The notes beneath the pieces are model-generated. The model searched no databases. It worked only from the letters and a program-made list of their open reading frames with translations, and was not told where the DNA came from. The translations under genes were made by a program, and so were the position numbers. A DNA stretch of 7,159 bases from an uncultured Saprospiraceae bacterium. GTDB lineage: Bacteria; Bacteroidota; Bacteroidia; Chitinophagales; Saprospiraceae. Shown piece by piece: positions 1-6,471 of the stretch. Location of the stretch: positions 1 through 7,159 of the forward strand of contig CALCMV010000419.1 of assembly GCA_937967535.1 (NCBI GenBank). Reading direction: 5' to 3'. Within the stretch, counting starts at the first letter, position 1, and each line of letters starts with the position of its first letter.

Positions 1-60
1 ATGCCGGTAAAATGTCCGAAAACTACAATCACATTTAGAAAAAATATATTTTAAGCTAAT

Positions 61-99
61 CGCTTAACCCTATTCTTGAAGAATCGGTAAGCGGTTTTT
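61..99 (+). terminator. Probable intrinsic terminator of a gene ending at or before the left edge
   Basis: The bases CGCTTA (61-66) pair with TAAGCG (88-93), CC (69-70) pairs with GG (86-87), and ATTCT (72-76) pairs with AGAAT (80-84) around a TGA loop, with small bulges. The stem is followed directly by GGTTTTT (93-99), the usual layout of a rho-independent terminator read on the plus strand. It implies a plus-strand gene ending just upstream. Two plus frames stay open from base 1 and stop at 36-38 (TAG) and 52-54 (TAA). Too little is present to choose between them or name a product. Confidence 0.5.
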
Positions 100-102
100 A
101 TC

Positions 103-129
103 CGAAAACCTCAACAAGAGGTGTTTTCG
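103..129. repeat. Bulged hairpin of unknown role
   Basis: CGAAAACCTC (103-112) pairs with GAGGTGTTTTCG (118-129), leaving a two-base bulge and an AACAA loop. It sits between the plus-strand terminator and the 3' side of the minus-strand small gene, so it may help end transcription arriving from that side. No long U tract follows on either strand, so a terminator call would be weak. From here to about 260 the sequence is almost pure A and T with nothing else recognisable. Confidence 0.35.
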
Positions 130-260
130 AGCAGATACTAAATAAAAATTTTACATAATGTTATAATATAAAATAAATTTATATATTTAATTTTAATTAA
201 AATAAAATATAATCGCTTATGGAAATGACATTTAATGTTCAATTAATTTCATAGGAAATA

Positions 261-548
261 TTACGTTTTCATCCTCACCTTATGCGGACTCGTCTTAGGA
301 ACACGCTCAATAATGCCCCTTGCTTCGAGGTCTAATTTAACGGTTACGACATACCAAGGCACTTTCCCATCGAATGTACTTGCCAATTTATCCACTGCCA
401 AATCATTCAAATCTGAATAAGAAATTTCGCCATGTGCTTTGATGGTTTCGAGCATAAAATCTTTGATGACATCATAGCGGCGTTGGAGAATATTGACCCC
501 CTTTTTGCCTTTCGGGTGAAGGGTCATGATTTTAGTTTCGTCTTGCAT
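261..548 (-). CDS. Small conserved-looking protein of unknown function, possible winged-helix fold
   Basis: A 95-residue basic, soluble protein with no signal peptide or membrane segment. Its amino-acid use looks genuinely coding. Three predicted helices (about 23-38, 44-58 and 66-79) are followed by a charged tail rich in Lys, Arg and Pro, an order that suits a winged helix-turn-helix. The most distinctive stretch is WYVVTVKLDLEARG at 65-78. It resembles the W-V-K-T-V-x-LDLEAKG motif I remember from a short uncharacterised family, perhaps DUF6958, but this recall is unverified. The ATG at 548 was chosen because it opens the frame; Met8 is an alternative start. No Shine-Dalgarno is visible and no clear promoter was found upstream. 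It stands alone, over 700 bases from lpxC on the opposite strand, so context gives no function. Confidence 0.7.
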   Translation of the reverse strand: MQDETKIMTLHPKGKKGVNILQRRYDVIKDFMLETIKAHGEISYSDLNDLAVDKLASTFDGKVPWYVVTVKLDLEARGIIERVPKTSPHKVRMKT

Positions 549-630
549 ATTTTCTAAGAGAAAAAATTAAATAAATTGGACTAATTTTAGACTTTGGACA
601 AAATGGGAATTAGGAAATTAGATTTAATGC

Positions 631-809
631 TAAGTGGTTGGACTGAACTAAGCGACACTTTTAACTATGATAATTCATTGAAAATGAATTATTTATTTAA
701 ACTTAAACTTAAACTTACTCTTAAACTTGTAAGTGGTTGGACTGAACTAAGCGGCACTTTTAATTATGATAATTCATTGAAAATGAATTATTTATTTAAA
801 CTTAAACTT
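631..809. repeat. Tandem duplication, 80-bp units at a 99-bp period, each with a 10-bp hairpin
   Basis: Unit 631-710 is repeated at 730-809 with only two differences (655 A versus 754 G; 665 C versus 764 T). The 19 bases between them are AAACTT-like. Each unit begins TAAGTGGTTGGACTGAAC. Each contains a perfect stem of ATAATTCATT against AATGAATTAT with a GAA loop, at 670-692 and 769-791, and each ends in AAACTTAAACTT. The near identity suggests a recent duplication or selection on structure. It lies upstream of both flanking genes, so a regulatory role is possible but unproven. Confidence 0.85.
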
Positions 810-834
810 TCCCGACAACTGTACGGGATAAACT
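696..834. repeat. AAACTT hexamer patches with a TCCCG/CGGGA hairpin module
   Basis: Direct AAACTT-type hexamers run through about 696-730 and 796-810. TCCCG (810-814) and CGGGA (824-828) form a short stem, with inner pairing in ACAACTGT. The module ends in GGGATAAACT (825-834). The same ten bases close the hexamer array downstream of lpxA at 3601-3610, which links the two sites as members of one dispersed repeat class. Confidence 0.6.
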
Positions 835-847
835 TGTACTTCCACTT

Positions 848-877
848 ATAAGCTATTGATTATCAGTTTGAAAAAAT
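848..877. repeat. 30-bp direct repeat, left copy
   Basis: The 30 bases beginning ATAAGCTATTGATTATCAG are identical to 7130-7159, the last 30 bases of the window. The 12-mer TGATTATCAGTT inside it also occurs at 6856-6867. The match starts exactly at 848 (the preceding bases differ, T versus C). Its right limit cannot be set because the window ends there. Confidence 0.85.
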
Positions 878-1119
878 TTAAATTAGCTCTTACAAAATAT
901 TGTCATTCAACGAATTGTAAAAAATTATGAACTGATAACTTTTTTCTTATCTAAAAACCTGTTTATCAAAAAAATATTCACAAAATAAATAAAATATTTG
1001 TTTTTCGTAAAAATAAAAATACGTCTGATTTGCAATTTCAATAGAAACAAACTTCGTAAGACCAATGCAATAAATTGCCTTGCCGTTTTATCTCACACTT
1101 AAAACGCTCAAAAAATAGC

Positions 1120-1127
1120 TATATTTG
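1120..1127 (+). promoter_or_regulatory. Probable -7 element of the lpxC-fabZ/lpxA promoter
   Basis: TATATTTG matches the Bacteroidota -7 consensus TAnnTTTG exactly and lies 124 bases before the lpxC start codon. The partner -33 TTTG is not evident at the usual 19-21 base spacing; the region reads ACTTAAAACG instead. The call therefore rests on one box, position and orientation. It would give a 5' leader of roughly 115-120 bases. Confidence 0.4.
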
Positions 1128-1251
1128 CCATTCATTGCTTCATTACTGTAATGGTTTCATTGTTAAATTGGTTTCAAATTTTTCACGCAGCGAAAATGAA
1201 AACTATGAAACTATAAGACAGTAAAACAGTAAAACAATGAAAGAATAAAGC

Positions 1252-2640
1252 ATGAATCAACACACACTCAAAGCATCTGTCAAACTCAACGGAATTGGTT
1301 TGCATACCGGCAAAAAGGTAAGCATGACTCTGCAACCCGCACCGGTCAATCATGGATTCAAATTCAAACGCATTGATTTGGAAGGGCAGCCGGTTATCAA
1401 TGCCGATGCCGATGCTGTGACCTCTACCCAACGCGGCACAACCATACAATACGGCGATGCTCAAGTCAGTACTGTCGAGCATACCCTCTCGGCTTTTATC
1501 GGCTCCAATCTCGATAATGTACTCGTAGAAATTGACGGACCGGAAGCCCCTATCTTGGATGGTAGTGCTATTCGGATTATACAGGCAATCGAAAAAGTGG
1601 GTATAGAAGAGCAAGATGCCGAGCGCGATTATTTTGAAATAGAAGAACCCATATCATACAAAGACGAACTGACCGGCTCCGAACTACTCGCCCTGCCTGC
1701 CGACGATTATCAGATTACGACAATGATTGATTTCAATTCGCCGGTCTTGGGACAGCAGTACGCTTCGCTCGAAGATTTTGCAAATTACAAATCAGAAATC
1801 GCGCCCTGCCGTACTTTCGTTTTTTTGCATGAGGTAGAAAAATTGCTCTCGCTCAACCTCATCAAAGGCGGCGACCTCGACAATGCCATCGTCATTGTAG
1901 ATAGAGCTATGGAGCAAGACGACCTAGACCGCCTTGCAAAAAAACTCAACAAACCCAGCATCAAAGTAGACCAAGAAGGGATTCTCAACACAACGGATTT
2001 GCACTTTAGCAACGAACCCGCAAGGCACAAACTCCTCGATGTGATTGGTGATATGGCACTCATCGGCAAGTACATCAAAGGCAAAATCGTAGCCACCAAG
2101 CCCGGTCATACCGTCAATGTACAGTTTGCCAAAAAACTCAAAAAACTCTACAAAGCCCAACGCAAACTGCGCGGCAAACCCAAATACGATGTGGATGCAA
2201 CTCCCATTTATGACCTCGAAGGTATTCGCGGCTTGCTACCGCATCGCTATCCCTTTTTGTTGGTAGATAAAATTATTGAACTCTCTGATACACACGTAGT
2301 TGGCGTGAAAAGCGTCACCTTCAACGAATATTTTTTCCCCGGGCATTTTCCCGGCAATCCCATCATGCCCGGCGTTCTTCAATTAGAAGCAATGGCACAA
2401 ACAGGCGGCATCCTCATTATGAGTACGCTGCCCGACCCGAAAAACTGGGACACCTATTTTCTGAAAATTTCGGAAGCCAAATTTAAAAATCTCGTTGTGC
2501 CGGGCGATGCTTTGATTCTCAAACTCGAACTCCTCAGTCCTGTGCGGCGCGGCTTAGTGCATATGCAAGGCACAGCTTATGTAGGCAACAAAATCGTTTC
2601 GGAAGCCGAAATGATTGCACAAATTATTAAACGCAAATAA
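1252..2640 (+). CDS. lpxC-fabZ: Bifunctional UDP-3-O-acyl-GlcNAc deacetylase / 3-hydroxyacyl-ACP dehydratase (LpxC-FabZ fusion)
   Basis: Residues 1 to about 305 are LpxC, the zinc deacetylase of the committed step in lipid A synthesis. Visible motifs are GIGLHTG (14-20), VEHTLSA with Glu76 and zinc ligand His77, ILDGSA (101-106), RHKLLD with zinc ligands His259 and Asp263, and GHTVN with catalytic His286. Residues from about 318 to 462 are FabZ, which dehydrates 3-hydroxyacyl-ACP in fatty acid elongation. They contain LPHRYPFLLVDKI (329-341) and FPGHFPGNPIMPGV (362-375), with the catalytic pair His365 and Glu379 spaced as in FabZ. A lysine-rich linker (294-311) joins the halves. All key residues are present, so both activities are expected in the cytoplasm. 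The 462-residue length and the fusion are normal for Bacteroidota. The ATG at 1252 gives a start aligned with known LpxC N-termini. lpxA follows after 112 bases. Confidence 0.97.
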   Translation: MNQHTLKASVKLNGIGLHTGKKVSMTLQPAPVNHGFKFKRIDLEGQPVINADADAVTSTQRGTTIQYGDAQVSTVEHTLSAFIGSNLDNVLVEIDGPEAPILDGSAIRIIQAIEKVGIEEQDAERDYFEIEEPISYKDELTGSELLALPADDYQITTMIDFNSPVLGQQYASLEDFANYKSEIAPCRTFVFLHEVEKLLSLNLIKGGDLDNAIVIVDRAMEQDDLDRLAKKLNKPSIKVDQEGILNTTDLHFSNEPARHKLLDVIGDMALIGKYIKGKIVATKPGHTVNVQFAKKLKKLYKAQRKLRGKPKYDVDATPIYDLEGIRGLLPHRYPFLLVDKIIELSDTHVVGVKSVTFNEYFFPGHFPGNPIMPGVLQLEAMAQTGGILIMSTLPDPKNWDTYFLKISEAKFKNLVVPGDALILKLELLSPVRRGLVHMQGTAYVGNKIVSEAEMIAQIIKRK

Positions 2641-2644
2641 GAAA

Positions 2645-2752
2645 TTAAGTATAAGTTTAAGTTCAAGTTTAAGTCTAAACTTGAATAAATTTGGCTTCGC
2701 CAAATTCTAACTTAAACTTAAACTTAAACTTCGACTTAATCTTAAACTTAGA
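2645..2752. repeat. Inverted AAGTTT/AAACTT hexamer arrays around a GGC-TTC-GCC hairpin, between lpxC-fabZ and lpxA
   Basis: The left arm (2645-2677) is built of AAGTTT units and the right arm (2707-2739) of AAACTT units. They are reverse complements at 27 of 33 positions. Between them AATTTGGC (2688-2695) and GCCAAATT (2699-2706) form a perfect 8-bp stem with a TTC loop. The whole gap can fold as one long hairpin. A further CTTAAACTTA (2741-2750) runs to 2 bases before the lpxA ATG, so the repeat occupies the ribosome-binding zone. There is no U tract, so it is not a standard terminator. It may instead modulate lpxA relative to lpxC. Confidence 0.8.
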
Positions 2753-3544
2753 ATGGTACATCCATCAGCATATATTCACCCCAATGCCCAAATTGCCGAA
2801 GATGTCGAAATCGGTCCTTTTGTCGCCATAGAAGGTGATGTAATGGTTGATTCGGGTACGTGGATTGGGGCGCATGTCTCTGTGATGAACGGTACGCGAA
2901 TTGGAAAAAATTGTAAAATATTTCCCGGTGCAGTATTGGGTGCAGTACCTCAAGACCTCAAATTTCAAGGTGAACAAACCACCCTCGAAATCGGCGACCA
3001 TGTGATTATTCGTGAGTATTGTACCCTCAATCGCGGCACCAAAGCACGCGGGTCTACTACGATAGACGACCGCGCTATGCTCATGGCATACGTACACGTA
3101 GCGCACGATTGCCTCATCGGAAAACACGCTATTCTTGCCAATAATGCCGCACTCGCCGGACATATAGAAGTCGGCGAATATGCCATTCTCGGTGGCTTGG
3201 CTGCCGTACACCAATTCGTCAAAATCGGCGCACATGCGATGGTTGGCGGTGGTTCGCTCGTCAGGAAAGATGTACCGCCTTATGTCAAAGCCGCCCGCAA
3301 TCCGCTTTCCTACGTCGGAGTCAATTCTATCGGGCTAAAACGGCGCGGCTTCGACCAAGATACCATTCACCAAATTCAAAATATCTACCGCACCCTCTTC
3401 GTCAAAGGACACAATACCACCCAAGCTGTCCAACAAATCAAAACCCACGAACCAAGCTCTGTTGTGCGTGACCATATTCTCAATTTTATCAGCCATTCAC
3501 AACGCGGAATTATGCGCGGTTTTCAGCATATGAATGGGAAATAA
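2753..3544 (+). CDS. lpxA: Acyl-ACP--UDP-N-acetylglucosamine O-acyltransferase (LpxA)
   Basis: LpxA transfers a 3-hydroxyacyl chain from ACP to the 3-OH of UDP-GlcNAc, the first step of lipid A synthesis, in the cytoplasm. The protein has 263 residues, the usual length. Hexapeptide repeats of the left-handed beta helix cover about 1-180 (for example IGPFVAI, IGKNCKI, IGKHAIL, VGEYAIL). A helical C-terminal domain follows, starting with LKRRGF (195-200). PQDLKFQGE (66-74) is the substrate-loop motif. In VHVAHDC (114-120), His118 corresponds to catalytic His125 of E. coli; His137 and His153 match His144 and His160. Gly166 matches the Gly173 ruler residue that admits long acyl chains, so a long 3-hydroxyacyl donor is inferred. 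The ATG lies 2 bases after the hexamer repeat array and shows no Shine-Dalgarno. It is probably cotranscribed with lpxC-fabZ. Confidence 0.97.
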   Translation: MVHPSAYIHPNAQIAEDVEIGPFVAIEGDVMVDSGTWIGAHVSVMNGTRIGKNCKIFPGAVLGAVPQDLKFQGEQTTLEIGDHVIIREYCTLNRGTKARGSTTIDDRAMLMAYVHVAHDCLIGKHAILANNAALAGHIEVGEYAILGGLAAVHQFVKIGAHAMVGGGSLVRKDVPPYVKAARNPLSYVGVNSIGLKRRGFDQDTIHQIQNIYRTLFVKGHNTTQAVQQIKTHEPSSVVRDHILNFISHSQRGIMRGFQHMNGK

Positions 3545-3548
3545 TGCG

Positions 3549-3610
3549 TTAAGTTTAAGTTTAAGAATAAGTTCAAGTTTAAATTTAAGTTTCCTTCGGA
3601 GGGATAAACT
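3549..3610. repeat. AAGTTT hexamer array with CCTTCGGAGG module downstream of lpxA
   Basis: Starting five bases after the lpxA stop codon, AAGTTT-like hexamers run from 3549 to 3592. Next comes a small stem CCT-TCGG-AGG (3593-3602), flanked by AGTTT (3588-3592) and AAACT (3606-3610), which can pair. The closing GGGATAAACT is identical to 825-834. Placed at the end of a convergent pair, the array could act in transcript termination or 3' end protection, but no U tract supports a classical terminator. Confidence 0.7.
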
Positions 3611-3633
3611 AACATTGCAAATTTATCGGCAAT

Positions 3634-3711
3634 ATGAACTATTCACTATGAACTATGAACTATGAACTATTCACTATGAACTATTCACTATTCAACTATG
3701 AACTATGAACT
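3634..3711. repeat. Heptanucleotide tandem array (ATGAACT / ATTCACT)
   Basis: Eleven contiguous units fill 78 bases: ATGAACT seven times, ATTCACT three times, and one 8-base variant ATTCAACT at 3690-3697. The two unit types differ at two positions (GA versus TC) and are interspersed, so the array grew by more than simple single-unit slippage. It lies in the 204-base gap between the converging lpxA and permease genes. Heptamer arrays of this kind resemble the short tandemly repeated repetitive (STRR) sequences described in filamentous cyanobacteria. I see no coding sense in it. Confidence 0.9.
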
Positions 3712-3748
3712 GATAGCTAAGAGATAAGCATTGAAATGACATCCAATC

Positions 3749-5047
3749 TTAATCATTTCTCAAAGCCGTAATCGGGTCTAATTTTGCTGCTCTACGTGCC
3801 GGAAAAATACCAAATAACAAACCAATCGCAACCGACACGCCAAAGGCAAGCCCTACCGACCACAAGGATACAATGGTTGGAATTTCGGCGATACGTGCCA
3901 CTGCCTCTGCCAAAAGCAAACCAAGTGCAATGCCTACAATCCCGCCAATGAGACTAATAAAAACCGCTTCAAAAACGAACTGCTGTATCACGTCCGTCTG
4001 TGTAGCACCGAGTGAGCGACGCAAGCCGATTTCTTTGATACGTTCCATGACCGATGCCAACATAATATTCATAATCCCAATACCACCGACGAGCAAGGAA
4101 ATACCCGCAATGGCACCCAATACGATATTGAAAATATCTTGTGTACGTTGTTGTTGTTTGAGCAGGAGTTCGGGAATGGTGATTTCGTAATCGGCGACTC
4201 TCCAATGGCGGCGTTTAAGCATACGCCCGATGATGTCGGCGGTAGCTTCGAGTTGTGTTGTATTTTTTACACGAATAACAAGGCGGTCCAGTTGATTGTA
4301 ATTCGGGTTACTTTCTTGCTGTTCTTCGTTTTGAATCATGAAAGAGGTAAGTAGGGAGCGATTTTCAAAACGCAATAAAGCCGTTTTTATGGGTATGTAA
4401 ATGTCAGAATTATAATCACGGATACCGAGATTTTCGAGTCCGTTTTGGGAGGTGTAGCGTCGCCCCAATACGCCCACAACGGTGAGCCATATATCGTTGC
4501 ATTTTATTTTTTTGCCAATGGGGTTTTCGCCACCGAAAAGCTTGGTTTGTATGCTTTTGCCGATGATGCAGACGGGCAAACCGTCTTTCATCTGCAAGCT
4601 GTGAAAAGCACTGCCACGCTCTACTTTGAGGTTGTTCAATTCAAAAAAAGCATTGCGAATACCGACACAACGCGCTTCTTCACTGCGTCTTTTTCGGATG
4701 GCTTTTACCTGCAATACCAATTCGGGGCTGACCGTTTCTACTGTTGGTATCTGCGCTTCGATTGCGCGTACATCGTCCATAGACAAGCCGGGCGAAAAAG
4801 CGCGTTTTTGGGCTTGTTCGCCTGATACTTTTTCTTCTTCCTCCAAGACCGTTTTCACGACGATATTATTGGAGCCAATCAGTTTCATTTGCTCCAACAA
4901 TTCCTGTCGCGCACCTGTACCTATCGCCAACATTGCTATCACTGCCGCCACGCCAAACATAATGCCGAGTGCCGTCAGCAATGCCCTTAACCGATTGGTA
5001 AAAACTGCTTCGAGTGCTGTGTTGAAGTTGGAAAAAAGCCTTAACAA
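3749..5047 (-). CDS. MacB/FtsX-type ABC transporter permease, no ATPase domain
   Basis: A 432-residue inner-membrane permease of the MacB/LolCE/FtsX type. An N-terminal amphipathic stretch and transmembrane helix (about 14-43, including LTALGIMFGVAAVIAM) is followed by a large periplasmic domain (about 45-305). Three more helices lie near 306-330, 359-383 and 396-416. The coupling-helix motif ERIKEIGLRRSLGAT (335-349) and the C-terminal PARRAAKLDPITALR (416-430) are classic for the family. The nucleotide-binding domain found in full-length MacB is absent, so an ATPase subunit from elsewhere is required. The start is a TTG at 5045-5047. The frame has an in-frame stop at 5063-5065 with no ATG between, and the first internal Met is residue 30, inside the first helix. 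It lies 86 bases after the adaptor gene on the same strand, suggesting a shared transcript. Confidence 0.93.
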   Translation of the reverse strand: MLRLFSNFNTALEAVFTNRLRALLTALGIMFGVAAVIAMLAIGTGARQELLEQMKLIGSNNIVVKTVLEEEEKVSGEQAQKRAFSPGLSMDDVRAIEAQIPTVETVSPELVLQVKAIRKRRSEEARCVGIRNAFFELNNLKVERGSAFHSLQMKDGLPVCIIGKSIQTKLFGGENPIGKKIKCNDIWLTVVGVLGRRYTSQNGLENLGIRDYNSDIYIPIKTALLRFENRSLLTSFMIQNEEQQESNPNYNQLDRLVIRVKNTTQLEATADIIGRMLKRRHWRVADYEITIPELLLKQQQRTQDIFNIVLGAIAGISLLVGGIGIMNIMLASVMERIKEIGLRRSLGATQTDVIQQFVFEAVFISLIGGIVGIALGLLLAEAVARIAEIPTIVSLWSVGLAFGVSVAIGLLFGIFPARRAAKLDPITALRND

Positions 5048-5053
5048 TTTTTT

Positions 5054-5142
5054 GATTTTTGATTATCGATTTTTGATTGCACTGATTTTTGATTTTCGAC
5101 TGAAGCCTCAGTCAAAAATCAAAAATCGCTGAATCAAAAATC
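5054..5142. repeat. GATTTTT heptamer arrays in opposed orientation forming a 20-bp hairpin
   Basis: GATTTTT-type heptamers (5054-5060, 5068-5074, 5084-5090, with variants GATTATC and GATTTTC between) face AAAAATC heptamers (5114-5120, 5121-5127, 5136-5142). The arms 5084-5103 and 5108-5127 pair at 19 of 20 positions around an AGCC loop. The array fills the whole gap between adaptor and permease and extends into the adaptor gene, where it supplies its last codons and stop. In the mRNA this hairpin lies between the two cistrons and could stabilise or attenuate the transcript. Confidence 0.85.
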
Positions 5143-6414
5143 TTTTTGAGTGATTTTTTCTTTTTCGTTTTCTTCTATTTTGATTAAGTCCAAATCGTCG
5201 GGATTTTCGGGAATGGAAAGGTAGACTTCTTCGTCTTTTTCCAAGCCTGCTTTGATGATGATTTGAGCGTCATTATATTTTCCTGTGATGACTTCCTGAC
5301 GTACCGCCGCACCGTTTTTGTCCATATAAACGAAGCTAATATCTTCCTGATTGTGCAGGGCTTCGAGGGGAATGTAGGTCACATCCTGATAAGAGTCCGT
5401 GAGAATGCCATTGGAGCTAGTCATGGCAGGGCGGAGGAGGCTGTCGCGCTCTTGGATTTCAACTTTGATGTCGAATACTTTGGCATCAAAACCGGGGCGT
5501 TGCTGACCGATATTGCCAATGTAAATGACCTTGCCTGTGTAAGTATTGTCGGGCAAAGCATCAGCTTTTATTTCGACTTCCTGACCTACTTTTATGCGGT
5601 TCACATCAATTTCATTGATATATGTTTCGGATACCATGACGCTCAAATCGGGTAGGCTCGCTACTATGGAACTCCATGAGCTAATCGTCGAGCCTGTTGT
5701 GATTTTATTGCCGCGCCAATCGCGCTCGTATACGACCATGCCGTCACTTGGTGCGGTTACATTGAATTGTTTGCTTGTTTTCTGCGTTTCTCTTATCTTT
5801 TTGTATTGCTTATTTCTGTCGGACGTTACCTTTTCGACCTGTGCATTTGCTTTTTGGACTTCGAGTGCGTAATTTTTGTTTTCGGTATCGTAATCGCGTT
5901 GGAGTTTTTCGAGTTCGCTTTGTACGCGGTCTTGCACCTCTTGGGGTTCGTAGATGTTGATGCCGACCTCTTTGCGCTTATTTTCAATGCTAAATTCGAG
6001 TTCTTTGATGCGGTCGCGCAATTTGCTCAAAGTAATCGCCGTATCTCGCTCTACTTCTTTGATTTGTGCGTCGGCACTGGTGGCAATATTTTGAAAATCT
6101 TCTTTGCGTTTGTCGAGTTCCGATTGGTCGAGTTGGGCTACAAAATCACCTTTTTTGACCATCGTACCTTCCGGCACCATTTCCAAAATTTTGACCTGAC
6201 CAATACCTCGTAAGCCCTGCGGACCGGTTATTTTGGTGGAGTTTTTGGCTTGCAATTCGCCCGTAGAGGTGACGATTACATCCAGATTGCCGTGCTTGGC
6301 AGCTACTTTGACGGCTTTGCTTTGTTCTCCTCCTTTGCCTTGTTGACTGATGTACCAAGCACCGGCACCGATTAGGAGTAAAAAAAGGAATAGAAAAAAT
6401 ATTTTACCATTCAT
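5134..6414 (-). CDS. MacA/HlyD-family periplasmic adaptor (membrane fusion protein)
   Basis: A 426-residue adaptor that would bridge an inner-membrane ABC permease and an outer-membrane channel in a tripartite export system. A Lys followed by a hydrophobic anchor (about 5-22) is consistent with one N-terminal membrane helix and a periplasmic body. The first half of the lipoyl-like domain (about 43-97) is followed by a long charged coiled-coil hairpin (about 98-215). The second lipoyl half contains VTAPSDGMVVYE (219-230). A beta-barrel domain (about 257-338) with RPAMTSSNGI (328-337) and a membrane-proximal domain to the C-terminus complete the MacA order. I chose the ATG at 6414 because it puts the anchor at the N-terminus. 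The frame continues to an ATG at 6492, but that adds 26 residues and lies inside the inverted repeat of the MITE-like element. The stop codon lies within the GATTTTT repeat. The permease follows after 86 bases. No ATPase or TolC gene is in the window. Confidence 0.93.
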   Translation of the reverse strand: MNGKIFFLFLFLLLIGAGAWYISQQGKGGEQSKAVKVAAKHGNLDVIVTSTGELQAKNSTKITGPQGLRGIGQVKILEMVPEGTMVKKGDFVAQLDQSELDKRKEDFQNIATSADAQIKEVERDTAITLSKLRDRIKELEFSIENKRKEVGINIYEPQEVQDRVQSELEKLQRDYDTENKNYALEVQKANAQVEKVTSDRNKQYKKIRETQKTSKQFNVTAPSDGMVVYERDWRGNKITTGSTISSWSSIVASLPDLSVMVSETYINEIDVNRIKVGQEVEIKADALPDNTYTGKVIYIGNIGQQRPGFDAKVFDIKVEIQERDSLLRPAMTSSNGILTDSYQDVTYIPLEALHNQEDISFVYMDKNGAAVRQEVITGKYNDAQIIIKAGLEKDEEVYLSIPENPDDLDLIKIEENEKEKITQKDF

Positions 6415-6471
6415 ATGGGTTTGAATTTTGAATGAATGAATTATGAAAATGAGCGAATTTATAAGTGTATA

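Larger units (their letters stand above)
549..1251. other. 703-base spacer rich in repeats, no convincing gene
   Basis: This divergent gap lies between the small minus-strand gene and lpxC. It holds a 99-bp-period duplication (631-809), AAACTT hexamer patches (about 695-730 and 796-834), a 30-bp sequence repeated at the right window edge (848-877), an inverted copy of the TTATCAGTT motif (930-938), and the probable lpxC promoter (1120-1127). The stretch 880-1110 is AT-rich with no other structure I can defend. An open frame across 594-851 is explained by the duplication and is not annotated as a gene. Confidence 0.6.

Noticed and set aside
1..54. Possible 3' end of an upstream plus-strand gene (frames stopping at 36-38 or 52-54)
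   Set aside because: The terminator at 61-99 makes such a gene likely, but fewer than 18 codons are visible and two frames are equally open, so neither can be chosen.
594..851. 85-codon plus-strand open frame with an internal repeat
   Set aside because: It starts at TTG. It is produced by the 99-bp duplication having a length divisible by three, consists largely of hexamer-encoded Lys-Leu runs, and includes hairpin sequence. There is no family resemblance and no ribosome-binding evidence.
3634..3711. CRISPR array
   Set aside because: The units are contiguous heptamers with no spacers and no cas genes nearby. It is a simple tandem array.
4626..5132. 168-codon plus-strand frame and other long frames antisense to the permease, adaptor, lpxC-fabZ and lpxA genes
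   Set aside because: Each lies opposite or out of frame with a well-supported gene, has atypical composition and no family motifs, and is explained as a shadow of the real gene.
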